DNA of 10,991 bases from an uncultured Collinsella sp. (GTDB lineage: Bacteria > Actinomycetota > Coriobacteriia > Coriobacteriales > Coriobacteriaceae). The position numbers and the translations under genes are program-made. A model generated the notes under the pieces. The model made no database searches. It saw only the letters and a program-made list of their open reading frames with translations, and had not been told where the DNA came from. Each line of letters begins with the position of its first letter. Position 1 is the first letter of the stretch. The stretch spans positions 1 to 10,991 of the forward strand of contig URZJ01000044.1 in NCBI GenBank assembly GCA_900552395.1, given 5' to 3'. Positions 6,081 through 10,991 of the stretch are shown here, one piece after another.

Positions 6081-8215
6081 TTGCGGCGACCGCCTCCGTT
6101 GGCACCCTGACGCCCCTGAGCTGCGCGGTTGCGGCCTGCGGTGTTCTGCGCGCGCGACATGCCGCCGTGACCCTTGCTGCCCTTAGGCCCCTTGCCAGCG
6201 CCGGCGTCACCGTGCGGCTTGCCGCCCTTCTTGCCGGTGCCATGCCCACCGCCAGCAGACGTCTCGCCCGGGCGCGGCGGTACGGGACGGATCAGGCAAT
6301 GCTTGGTGTAGCCGATCAGGTCACGACGCCCGGCTTTTTCCAGCGCCTCGCGCACGAGCTTGTAGTTCTCGGGCTTGCGATACTGGATGAGCGCGCGCTG
6401 CATGGCCTTCTCGTGCGGGTCGCGCGCTACATAGATCGGCTCCATGGTGCGCGGGTCCACGCCGGTGTAGTACATGCAGGTCGACATGGTGGACGGGGTG
6501 GGGTAGAAGTCCTGCACCTGCTCGGGCATGTAGCCCATGTCGCGCACAGCCTCGGCAAGCTCCACCGCTTCCTTCATCGTCGAGCCGGGGTGGCTCGAGA
6601 TCAGGTACGGAACCACGTACTGCTTGAGTCCGTATTCACGGTTCAAGCGCTCAAATTTGCGACAGAACGCGTCGTAGACGGCGCGGCTCGGCTTGCCCAT
6701 CACGGAGAGCACCGCGTCGCTCACATGCTCGGGCGCCACGCGTAGCTGGCCCGAGACATGGTGCTCCAGCAGCTCGCGCAAAAACTCGTCCGAGGCATCG
6801 GCCATGGTGTAGTCAAAACGGATGCCGCTGCGGACGAAGACCTTCTTGACGCCCGGCAGCTGGCGCAGGTCGCGCAGCAGCTGCGTGTAGCCGCTCTCGT
6901 CGACCACCATGTTCTTACACACGCTCGGCCATAGGCAGCGCTTGTTCTTGCACACGCCGTGCTTGAGCTGCTTGTCACAGGCCGGGCGGCTAAAGTTAGC
7001 CGTCGGTCCGCCCACGTCGTTGATGTAGCCCTTAAACTCGGGATCGCGCGTGAGCAGCTCGGCCTCGCGCATGATCGAGTCGTGGCTGCGCATCTGCAGT
7101 ACGCGGCCCTGGTGGAAGGTCAGCGCGCAAAACGAGCACTCACCAAAGCACCCGCGGTTGGAGCTGATTGAAAACTTGATCTCGGCAAAAGCCGGCACGC
7201 CGCCCGCTGCGTCGTAATCGGGATGCCAATCGCGTGCGTAGGGGAGTTCGGCCACCTCGTCCATCTCGTCGGTGGTAAGCGTCGCGGACGGCGGGTTCTG
7301 CACCACATAGACGCTGTTGGGGTAGGGTTCTACCAGGCGATGCCCGGTGATGGGGTCCATGTTCTGCTGCTGCACGTTAAAGCTGCGCGCGTAGTTGAGC
7401 TTATCGGCGGCAAGGTCGTCCCAGCTGGGCAGCAGGTCGTAGTCGTAGACCTCGTCGAGCGAGCTGGTGCGGTAGACGGTGCCGTTGATATAGGTGATCT
7501 GATCGATGGGCAGGCCCGCGTCGAGCGCATCGGCGATCTCGACGATCGCGTGCTCGCCCATGCCGTAGATGAGGATGTCGGCGCCCGAATCGAGCAGCAC
7601 CGAGCGCTTGAGCTTATCCTGCCAGTAGTCGTAGTGGGCCAGGCGGCGCAGACTCGCCTCGATGCCGCCGATGATGATGGGGGCGTCCTTGAACGTCTGG
7701 CGGATGAGGTTGCCGTAGACCGTGACGGCACGATTGGGGCGGTGCCCCTCCTCGCCACCGGGGGTATAGGCGTCGGTGTGGCGGCGGTGCTTGGTCACCG
7801 AATAGTGGTTGACCATGGAGTCCATGTTGCCGGCACTGACGAGAAAGCCCAGGCGCGGCTCGCCGAGCACCGTGATGCTGGCGGGGGCGGTCCCGTCGGG
7901 CTGGCAGATGATGCCCACTTTGTAGCCGTGCGCGTCGAGTACGCGGCTGACGATGGCCATACCAAAGCTAGGGTGGTCCACGTAGGCGTCGCCGCAAATG
8001 TAGACAAAGTCGCACTGGTCCCAGCCGCGCGCATCCATGTCGGCGCGGCTGACGGGGAGGAACTTGTCGCGGCCCGGACGCCAGGGGCGTGAGGGCGCTG
8101 CCTGGGCATGAGTGGCGTGGCCACCCTGGGCCTTGCCGCCACGCTTTTGCTGCTGGCCGCGCTGGGCATGCTTGCCGTGCTGGTTGTGCTGAGCGTCCTG
8201 GGGCTTTTTTGCCAC
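6077..8215 (-). CDS. ygiQ: YgiQ-family radical SAM protein (UPF0313)
   Basis: This 712-residue cytoplasmic protein has the YgiQ layout. An N-terminal UPF0313 domain is recognisable by CGDAYVDHPSFG (about 74-85) and IIIGGIEASLRRL (about 180-192). A radical SAM core carries the 4Fe-4S site CFGECSFC (C356, C360, C363), and the C-terminal region includes GYTKHCLIRPVPPRPG (about 635-650). A conserved second cysteine cluster (C413, C422, C427, C433) lies within the core. The reaction of YgiQ proteins is not established. The GTG at 8215-8213 is chosen because GGGAGGA stands just upstream (4-base gap) and the Gln/His/Lys-rich N-terminus begins there; the frame is open further upstream, but that part has no ribosome site and crosses an intergenic inverted repeat. 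Both ends are low complexity: about 40 residues rich in Q, H, K and G at the N-terminus, and about 60 rich in G, K and H at the C-terminus. E. coli YgiQ is of similar length. Confidence 0.93.
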   Translation of the reverse strand: MAKKPQDAQHNQHGKHAQRGQQQKRGGKAQGGHATHAQAAPSRPWRPGRDKFLPVSRADMDARGWDQCDFVYICGDAYVDHPSFGMAIVSRVLDAHGYKVGIICQPDGTAPASITVLGEPRLGFLVSAGNMDSMVNHYSVTKHRRHTDAYTPGGEEGHRPNRAVTVYGNLIRQTFKDAPIIIGGIEASLRRLAHYDYWQDKLKRSVLLDSGADILIYGMGEHAIVEIADALDAGLPIDQITYINGTVYRTSSLDEVYDYDLLPSWDDLAADKLNYARSFNVQQQNMDPITGHRLVEPYPNSVYVVQNPPSATLTTDEMDEVAELPYARDWHPDYDAAGGVPAFAEIKFSISSNRGCFGECSFCALTFHQGRVLQMRSHDSIMREAELLTRDPEFKGYINDVGGPTANFSRPACDKQLKHGVCKNKRCLWPSVCKNMVVDESGYTQLLRDLRQLPGVKKVFVRSGIRFDYTMADASDEFLRELLEHHVSGQLRVAPEHVSDAVLSVMGKPSRAVYDAFCRKFERLNREYGLKQYVVPYLISSHPGSTMKEAVELAEAVRDMGYMPEQVQDFYPTPSTMSTCMYYTGVDPRTMEPIYVARDPHEKAMQRALIQYRKPENYKLVREALEKAGRRDLIGYTKHCLIRPVPPRPGETSAGGGHGTGKKGGKPHGDAGAGKGPKGSKGHGGMSRAQNTAGRNRAAQGRQGANGGGRRN

Positions 8216-8246
8216 GATTCCTCCCGTTGTTAGTATGCTGCACGTA

Positions 8247-8286
8247 ATTGTAACCAGTCTTTTTGGGACGGGGCTAAAAAGACTGG
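8247..8286. repeat. 11-bp inverted repeat in the divergent intergenic region, with a -10-like box
   Basis: CCAGTCTTTTT (8254-8264) and AAAAAGACTGG (8276-8286) are perfect inverse copies around an 11-base GGGAC-containing centre. On the - strand TACAAT (8252-8247), a 5/6 match to a -10 box, directly abuts the repeat, about 32 bases before the radical SAM start codon; no -35 box is clear. The repeat could be an operator for ygiQ or a mobile palindromic unit. No clear + strand promoter for the gene at 8469 was found in the remaining intergenic sequence. Confidence 0.45.
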
Positions 8287-8468
8287 TGGAGTACATGAGC
8301 TGGCGGATCGGCGCGTCGATGCGGGTGCCGTTTGTTTCCAGACTGTGTATCCCCGTGTCGAAGGAGCCGTCTCGCGCGCACGCCATGTTGTCAATGGGTT
8401 ACAGTATGAACGGCGGCTATGTTTCCGCCAACGCACGAGAGGGTCGTCAACAAGGAGGATGCACGACG

Positions 8469-9188
8469 ATGCAGCGTGCCAAACAGATATCGGAGTCCAT
8501 CGAACTGGGCATTATCCTGGCGCTCGCCGGCGGCTTTATGGATGTGTATTCGTACATTGGGCGCGACCATGTTTTCGCAAACGCGCAGACGGGCAACATC
8601 CTGCTTGTGGGCGTGAGCATCTCGGAGGGCAATTGGGCACTTGCGGGGCGCTACTTCTTCCCTGTGGTGTCGTTTGCCGTGGGCATTATGCTTGCCGACC
8701 TGGTACACGAACGGTTTGGCAGCGTGATTCACTGGCGCCAAGTGACGGTGTTCTTTGAAGCCGTCATCTTGCTGGGCGTGAGCTTTATCCCGGGCGGCAA
8801 TTTCAACCTGCTCGCCAACTGCCTCACCTCGTTTGCCTGCGGCATGCAGGTCGAGAGCTTCCGCAAGATCCACGGTCACGGCATCGCTACGACCATGTGC
8901 ATCGGCAACTTGCGCAACGCCCTGCAAAACGTGGACGATTACATCATCACCCACAAGCGCGGCTTTTTGGAAAACGGCCTGCTGTACTTTGGCGTGATCT
9001 TCACCTTTGTGTTTGGCGCCGTGCTGGGCAACTGGTGCATCGAGCGCATGGGGCTGCACGCCATTGCGGTGGCGAGCATGCTGCTGTTTATCGCGTTTGC
9101 CATCATGTTTATCGATCGCGAACGCGACTTGCACAGGAAATGGGCCCGCATCGTAGCTGACTGGCAGACCACGAGTCTTAAGCGCTAA
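8469..9188 (+). CDS. DUF1275 (YoaK) family membrane protein
   Basis: This 239-residue integral membrane protein belongs to the DUF1275/YoaK family, whose members have about six membrane segments and no settled function; transport has been suggested. Characteristic motifs are GGFMDVYSY (21-29) and HVFANAQTGNILL (34-46) near the N-terminus, then CGMQVESFRK (124-133) and TTMCIGNLRNA (141-151). Hydrophobic stretches lie at about 13-29, 63-78, 92-107, 112-126, 170-188 and 196-215; the C-terminus is charged (DRERDLHRKWAR). ATG 8469 follows AAGGAGG (8452-8458) by 10 bases. The frame is open upstream to 8235, but that part has no family similarity I recognise. It is transcribed away from ygiQ with a 253-base gap and ends at a strong terminator, so it looks like a single-gene unit. 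Confidence 0.9.
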   Translation: MQRAKQISESIELGIILALAGGFMDVYSYIGRDHVFANAQTGNILLVGVSISEGNWALAGRYFFPVVSFAVGIMLADLVHERFGSVIHWRQVTVFFEAVILLGVSFIPGGNFNLLANCLTSFACGMQVESFRKIHGHGIATTMCIGNLRNALQNVDDYIITHKRGFLENGLLYFGVIFTFVFGAVLGNWCIERMGLHAIAVASMLLFIAFAIMFIDRERDLHRKWARIVADWQTTSLKR

Positions 9189-9195
9189 GGTGCAT

Positions 9196-9262
9196 GTTCG
9201 TAACAACATTCAGGAGCCAGAAAAACTATCTAGCTCCTGAATGTTGTTACGAACTGCTTTTT
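9196..9262 (+). terminator. Strong rho-independent terminator with a perfect 22-bp stem
   Basis: Bases 9196-9217 and 9233-9254 are perfect inverse copies (arms begin GTTCGTAACAAC and end GTTGTTACGAAC) around a 15-base loop. CTTTTTG follows at 9257-9263. The hairpin begins 7 bases after the DUF1275 stop. On the opposite strand the same hairpin lies 13 bases after the stop of the convergent gene but lacks a T-run, so termination there would be weaker. The stem is longer and less GC-rich than needed for a terminator, so a mobile-element origin is possible. Confidence 0.8.
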
Positions 9263-9267
9263 GCGAT

Positions 9268-9804
9268 TTATTCGAGATGCTCTTCAATCCGAGCCCTAAG
9301 AAGGGCAATGGCTGTAGGTATTCCAATTGCGGCGGCTAATTCGGCTTTATCCAAAACCTGTATGCTAAAGCACGATTGTTTATCACATTGAAGGACGATA
9401 ACTGAAGATAGCTTCACTTCCTGTTGGCTGAATATATCGTAATCTCCAAATAGGAAGTTACCTTTTATTGCGTAATTCGGTATGTTCGTTACGCACTTCA
9501 TCTCAAGTCTGTTTAGACCATAATCGAACACCGCAACTTCCTTGTGTTCGATGATGAGCGCAACCCTGGGCATGTTGCTAAAGCCACCGTCGACGACAGT
9601 GAAGAGTTTTTCATTCGCATCGTCATAAACGGTATATTTAAGACTCGATAGCTGTCCTAGTGGACCCGTGAACCCATGTCTTTTGATGTTGAGGTTGTCT
9701 CCCGCTGGGTTGATGAGAGCCAGAGTATGCGGATAAGGATTACCTTCAATTGAGATTCGATATTCGTTTGTAGCCGTCTTGCTCGATTTAGGACCAGTAG
9801 CCAT
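9268..9804 (-). CDS. LURP-one-related (tubby C-terminal-like) protein, probable
   Basis: This 178-residue protein has no signal peptide or membrane segment. The middle (about 56-126) reads as alternating short beta strands: YTVYDDANEKLFTVVDGGF, VALIIEHKEVAVFDYGLNRLE, then MKCVTNIPNYAIKGNFLFGDYDIF. This resembles the LURP-one-related fold, the tubby C-terminal-like beta barrel, whose bacterial members have no established role. A C-terminal helix with many A, L and I (about 152-177) could be the buried helix of that fold. ATG at 9804-9802 is used; an in-frame GTG directly before it (9807) is possible, and only a weak GAGG (9820-9817) is present. Base composition is unusual: two 60-base lines counted by hand gave 48% and 37% GC, against clearly GC-rich neighbours on both sides, suggesting horizontal transfer. 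The fold call rests on pattern recognition only. Confidence 0.6.
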   Translation of the reverse strand: MATGPKSSKTATNEYRISIEGNPYPHTLALINPAGDNLNIKRHGFTGPLGQLSSLKYTVYDDANEKLFTVVDGGFSNMPRVALIIEHKEVAVFDYGLNRLEMKCVTNIPNYAIKGNFLFGDYDIFSQQEVKLSSVIVLQCDKQSCFSIQVLDKAELAAAIGIPTAIALLRARIEEHLE

Positions 9805-9955
9805 CACGCGTCATCGCCTCGATCGAATTGGAACCGTCTTCTACTTCGTGCGGAGAATTGCGCTGTACGTTGCGGTACATGCAGCTGCAATAACCGCATG
9901 GGCAATTTCTAACAAAATGAATGACGCTATTTGCTGCATGCATTTTATTTACTAT

Positions 9956-9984
9956 AAAGTATCCTTTTATAAACGTATTGTCAA
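9956..9984 (-). promoter_or_regulatory. Possible promoter of the LURP-one-like gene
   Basis: On the - strand a perfect TTGACA (9984-9979) is followed by a 17-base spacer and TACTTT (9961-9956), a 3/6 match to the -10 consensus; TATAGT follows immediately (9956-9951). The spacing to the -35 box is ideal, the -10 box is weak, and the leader would be about 145 bases. In such AT-rich DNA chance matches are common. Confidence 0.3.
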
Positions 9985-10050
9985 ACATATATTGCTAAAA
10001 CAGAAACAATTTATAGACTGAGTTGGTCGTATTCTTTGGGCGATTGCTCC

Positions 10051-10056
10051 TATAAT
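10051..10056 (+). promoter_or_regulatory. -10 box of the likely fucO promoter
   Basis: A perfect TATAAT stands 163 bases before the fucO ATG. No good -35 box lies 16-19 bases upstream: GTATTC is at 16, and TTGGTC (10023-10028) is 22 away. The promoter may therefore need an activator. Transcription would start near 10063 and give a leader of roughly 155 bases containing the operator-like palindrome and hairpin. Confidence 0.45.
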
Positions 10057-10103
10057 CTAGCCTTCGCTGCTGTCGGGAGGGAAGGACTGGGGCTCCGTTA
10101 TTA

Positions 10104-10121
10104 TGTTGAAACGCTTTAACA
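10104..10121 (+). promoter_or_regulatory. LacI/GalR-family-type operator upstream of fucO
   Basis: TGTTGAAACGCTTTAACA is an 18-base palindrome centred on CG (10112-10113). 14 of 18 positions match their inverse, and the other four keep purine/pyrimidine symmetry (pattern TGTTRAARCGYTTYAACA). CG-centred palindromes of this kind are typical operators of LacI/GalR-family sugar repressors, including CcpA-like cre sites. It lies about 40 bases downstream of the expected transcription start, a position suited to roadblock repression. A weaker AAAGCGTT half-match is centred 45 bases further on (10157-10158). The regulator is not in the window. Confidence 0.5.
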
Positions 10122-10177
10122 CTTTTGACGTTCTCACGCGTTTTTTGTTTCAAAAGCGTTAGGATGGAACTTGCAGC

Positions 10178-10200
10178 GCGGGGCGTAATGGGTGCCCCGC
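10178..10200 (+). promoter_or_regulatory. GC hairpin just before the fucO ribosome binding site
   Basis: GCGGGGC (10178-10184) and GCCCCGC (10194-10200) pair perfectly over 7 GC-rich bases around a 9-base loop. The stem ends 7 bases before GGGAGG (10208-10213). No T-run follows, so it is not an ordinary terminator; it may stabilise the message or affect ribosome access. Confidence 0.45.
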
Positions 10201-10219
10201 ACACGATGGGAGGCTATCA

Positions 10220-10991
10220 ATGGCTAATCGTTTCGTTCTCAACACCATTTCTTATCATGGTTCCGGCGCCATCAAGGAGATCCCCGGCGAGCTCCAGCGT
10301 CGCGGCTACAAGAAGATCTTCGTCTGCTCCGACCCCGATCTGGTCAAGTTTGGCGTTACCGCTAAGGTGACCGACGAGCTCGACGCCGCCGGTATTGCTT
10401 GGAGCCTCTACTCCGAGATCAAGCCCAACCCCACTATCCAGAACGTCAAGGACGGCGTCGAGGCTTTCAAGGCCGCCGAGGCTGACGCTATCGTGACCAT
10501 CGGTGGCGGCTCCTCCATGGATACCGCCAAGGCCATCGGCATCATCATCAACAACCCCGAGTTTGCGGACGTCCGCAGCCTGGAGGGCGTTGCCCCCACC
10601 AAGAAGCACGCCGTGTTCACCATTGCGGTGCCCACCACCGCCGGCACCGCTGCCGAGGTCACGATCAACTACGTCATCACCGATGTCGAGAAGAAGCGCA
10701 AATTCGTCTGCGTGGACACCAACGACATCCCCGAGATCGCCGTTGTCGATCCCGATATGATGTCCAGCATGCCCAAGGGCCTGACCGCCGCTACCGGCAT
10801 GGACGCCCTGACCCACGCCATTGAGGGCTACATCACCAAGGGCCACTGCACCATCTCCGATATGTTCCATCTCGAGGCCATCAAGTTGATTTCCGAGAAC
10901 CTGCGCGGCGCTGTGCAGAACACCCCGGAGGGCCGCGAGGGCATGGCTCTGGGCCAGTACATCGCCGGTATGGGCTTCTCCAACGTGGGCC
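10220..10991 (+). CDS. fucO: Lactaldehyde reductase / propanediol oxidoreductase (iron-dependent group III alcohol dehydrogenase), 3' end outside window
   Basis: Reduces L-lactaldehyde, from fucose or rhamnose breakdown, to 1,2-propanediol with NADH in the cytoplasm, regenerating NAD+ under anaerobic conditions. The first 257 codons are present, about two thirds of the usual 380-odd residues. The N-terminus MANR and several long stretches match E. coli FucO as I recall it, notably NNPEFADVRSLEG (111-123), PTTAGTAAEVTINYVITD (138-155) and MALGQYIAGMGFSNVG (242-257). The nucleotide site GGGSSMDTAKAIG (95-107) and the first two iron ligands in GMDALTHAIEGY (D195, H199) are visible; the two later histidine ligands lie beyond the edge. 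ATG 10220 follows GGGAGG by 6 bases. The leader carries a TATAAT box, a LacI-type palindrome and a hairpin, suggesting sugar-responsive control. Codons are strongly biased to C-ending forms, as in highly expressed genes. A general alcohol dehydrogenase role is a less likely alternative. Confidence 0.93.
   Translation, partial: MANRFVLNTISYHGSGAIKEIPGELQRRGYKKIFVCSDPDLVKFGVTAKVTDELDAAGIAWSLYSEIKPNPTIQNVKDGVEAFKAAEADAIVTIGGGSSMDTAKAIGIIINNPEFADVRSLEGVAPTKKHAVFTIAVPTTAGTAAEVTINYVITDVEKKRKFVCVDTNDIPEIAVVDPDMMSSMPKGLTAATGMDALTHAIEGYITKGHCTISDMFHLEAIKLISENLRGAVQNTPEGREGMALGQYIAGMGFSNVG

Larger units (their letters stand above)
9805..10219. other. AT-rich intergenic region between the LURP-one-like gene and fucO
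   Basis: This 415-base stretch holds no convincing protein gene. Its left half (9805 to about 10020) is very AT-rich (about one third GC in 9901-9960, by hand count) and probably carries the promoter of the - strand gene. Its right half holds the fucO promoter, operator-like palindrome and leader hairpin, listed separately. Short frames exist on both strands, including a 66-codon - strand frame at 9788-9988 and a 19-codon + strand frame at 10103-10162, but neither has a good ribosome site. Confidence 0.6.

Noticed and set aside
7223..8092. A 289-codon open frame on the + strand opposite ygiQ
   Set aside because: It is the antisense of conserved YgiQ sequence, has V/D/G/A-rich low-information composition and no convincing ribosome site.
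9788..9988. A 66-codon - strand frame upstream of and overlapping the LURP-one-like gene
   Set aside because: No ribosome site precedes its ATG, the DNA is AT-rich intergenic and the product resembles nothing I recognise; the frame also covers the likely promoter.
10103..10162. A 19-codon leader peptide frame before fucO (MLKRFNTFDVLTRFLFQKR)
   Set aside because: The nearest good Shine-Dalgarno sequence is about 16 bases away, no run of a regulatory amino acid is present, and the frame coincides with the operator-like palindrome.
1..10991. CRISPR arrays, tRNA or rRNA genes, and transposases
   Set aside because: I looked for regularly spaced direct repeats, tRNA-like cloverleaf sequences and transposase-like proteins and found none.

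Overview
The window looks like chromosome of a high-GC anaerobic gut actinobacterium of the class Coriobacteriia, most likely Collinsella or a close relative. This is inferred from G/C-rich third codon positions, several GTG starts with strong GGAGG-type ribosome binding sites, a modular [FeFe] hydrogenase beside a glutamate-synthase-like flavoprotein, and a propanediol-type FucO. No rRNA, tRNA, CRISPR array or transposase is visible.

Layout. (1) Positions 1-4681 carry a tight four-gene + strand operon: the 3' end of a GltD-like FAD/NAD(P)H oxidoreductase, a complete [FeFe] hydrogenase HydA, a lipoprotein substrate-binding protein of the NitT/TauT/SsuA type, and one polypeptide that fuses the matching ABC permease to its ATPase. 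Gene junctions overlap or are 2-3 bases long, so co-transcription and translational coupling are likely. (2) Positions 4682-5168 hold a leader with three helically phased AATAC repeats and a long stem, then an orphan RelB/DinJ-type antitoxin. The 3' end of that gene lies inside a palindromic tandem repeat. (3) Positions 5169-6080 encode a CPBP intramembrane metalloprotease. It converges on, and overlaps by four bases, a large YgiQ-family radical SAM gene on the - strand (6077-8215). (4) After a divergent intergenic region with an 11-bp inverted repeat comes a DUF1275/YoaK membrane protein (8469-9188), ending in a perfect 22-bp-stem terminator. (5) Positions 9268 to about 10050 are distinctly AT-richer and carry a LURP-one-like (tubby C-terminal-like) protein on the - strand. 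(6) A leader with a perfect TATAAT box, a LacI-type CG-centred operator palindrome and a GC hairpin precedes fucO (lactaldehyde reductase), which runs off the right edge.

How the genes may work together. The first operon handles H2/NAD(P)H/ferredoxin electron flow and, unusually, also encodes a small-molecule importer of unknown substrate. FucO would reduce lactaldehyde from fucose or rhamnose to 1,2-propanediol using NADH, a second reductant sink. The other genes look like independent single-gene units. The most unusual items are the compact fused importer in a hydrogenase operon, the orphan antitoxin with its phased operator and repeat-derived C-terminus, and the AT-rich LURP-one island.
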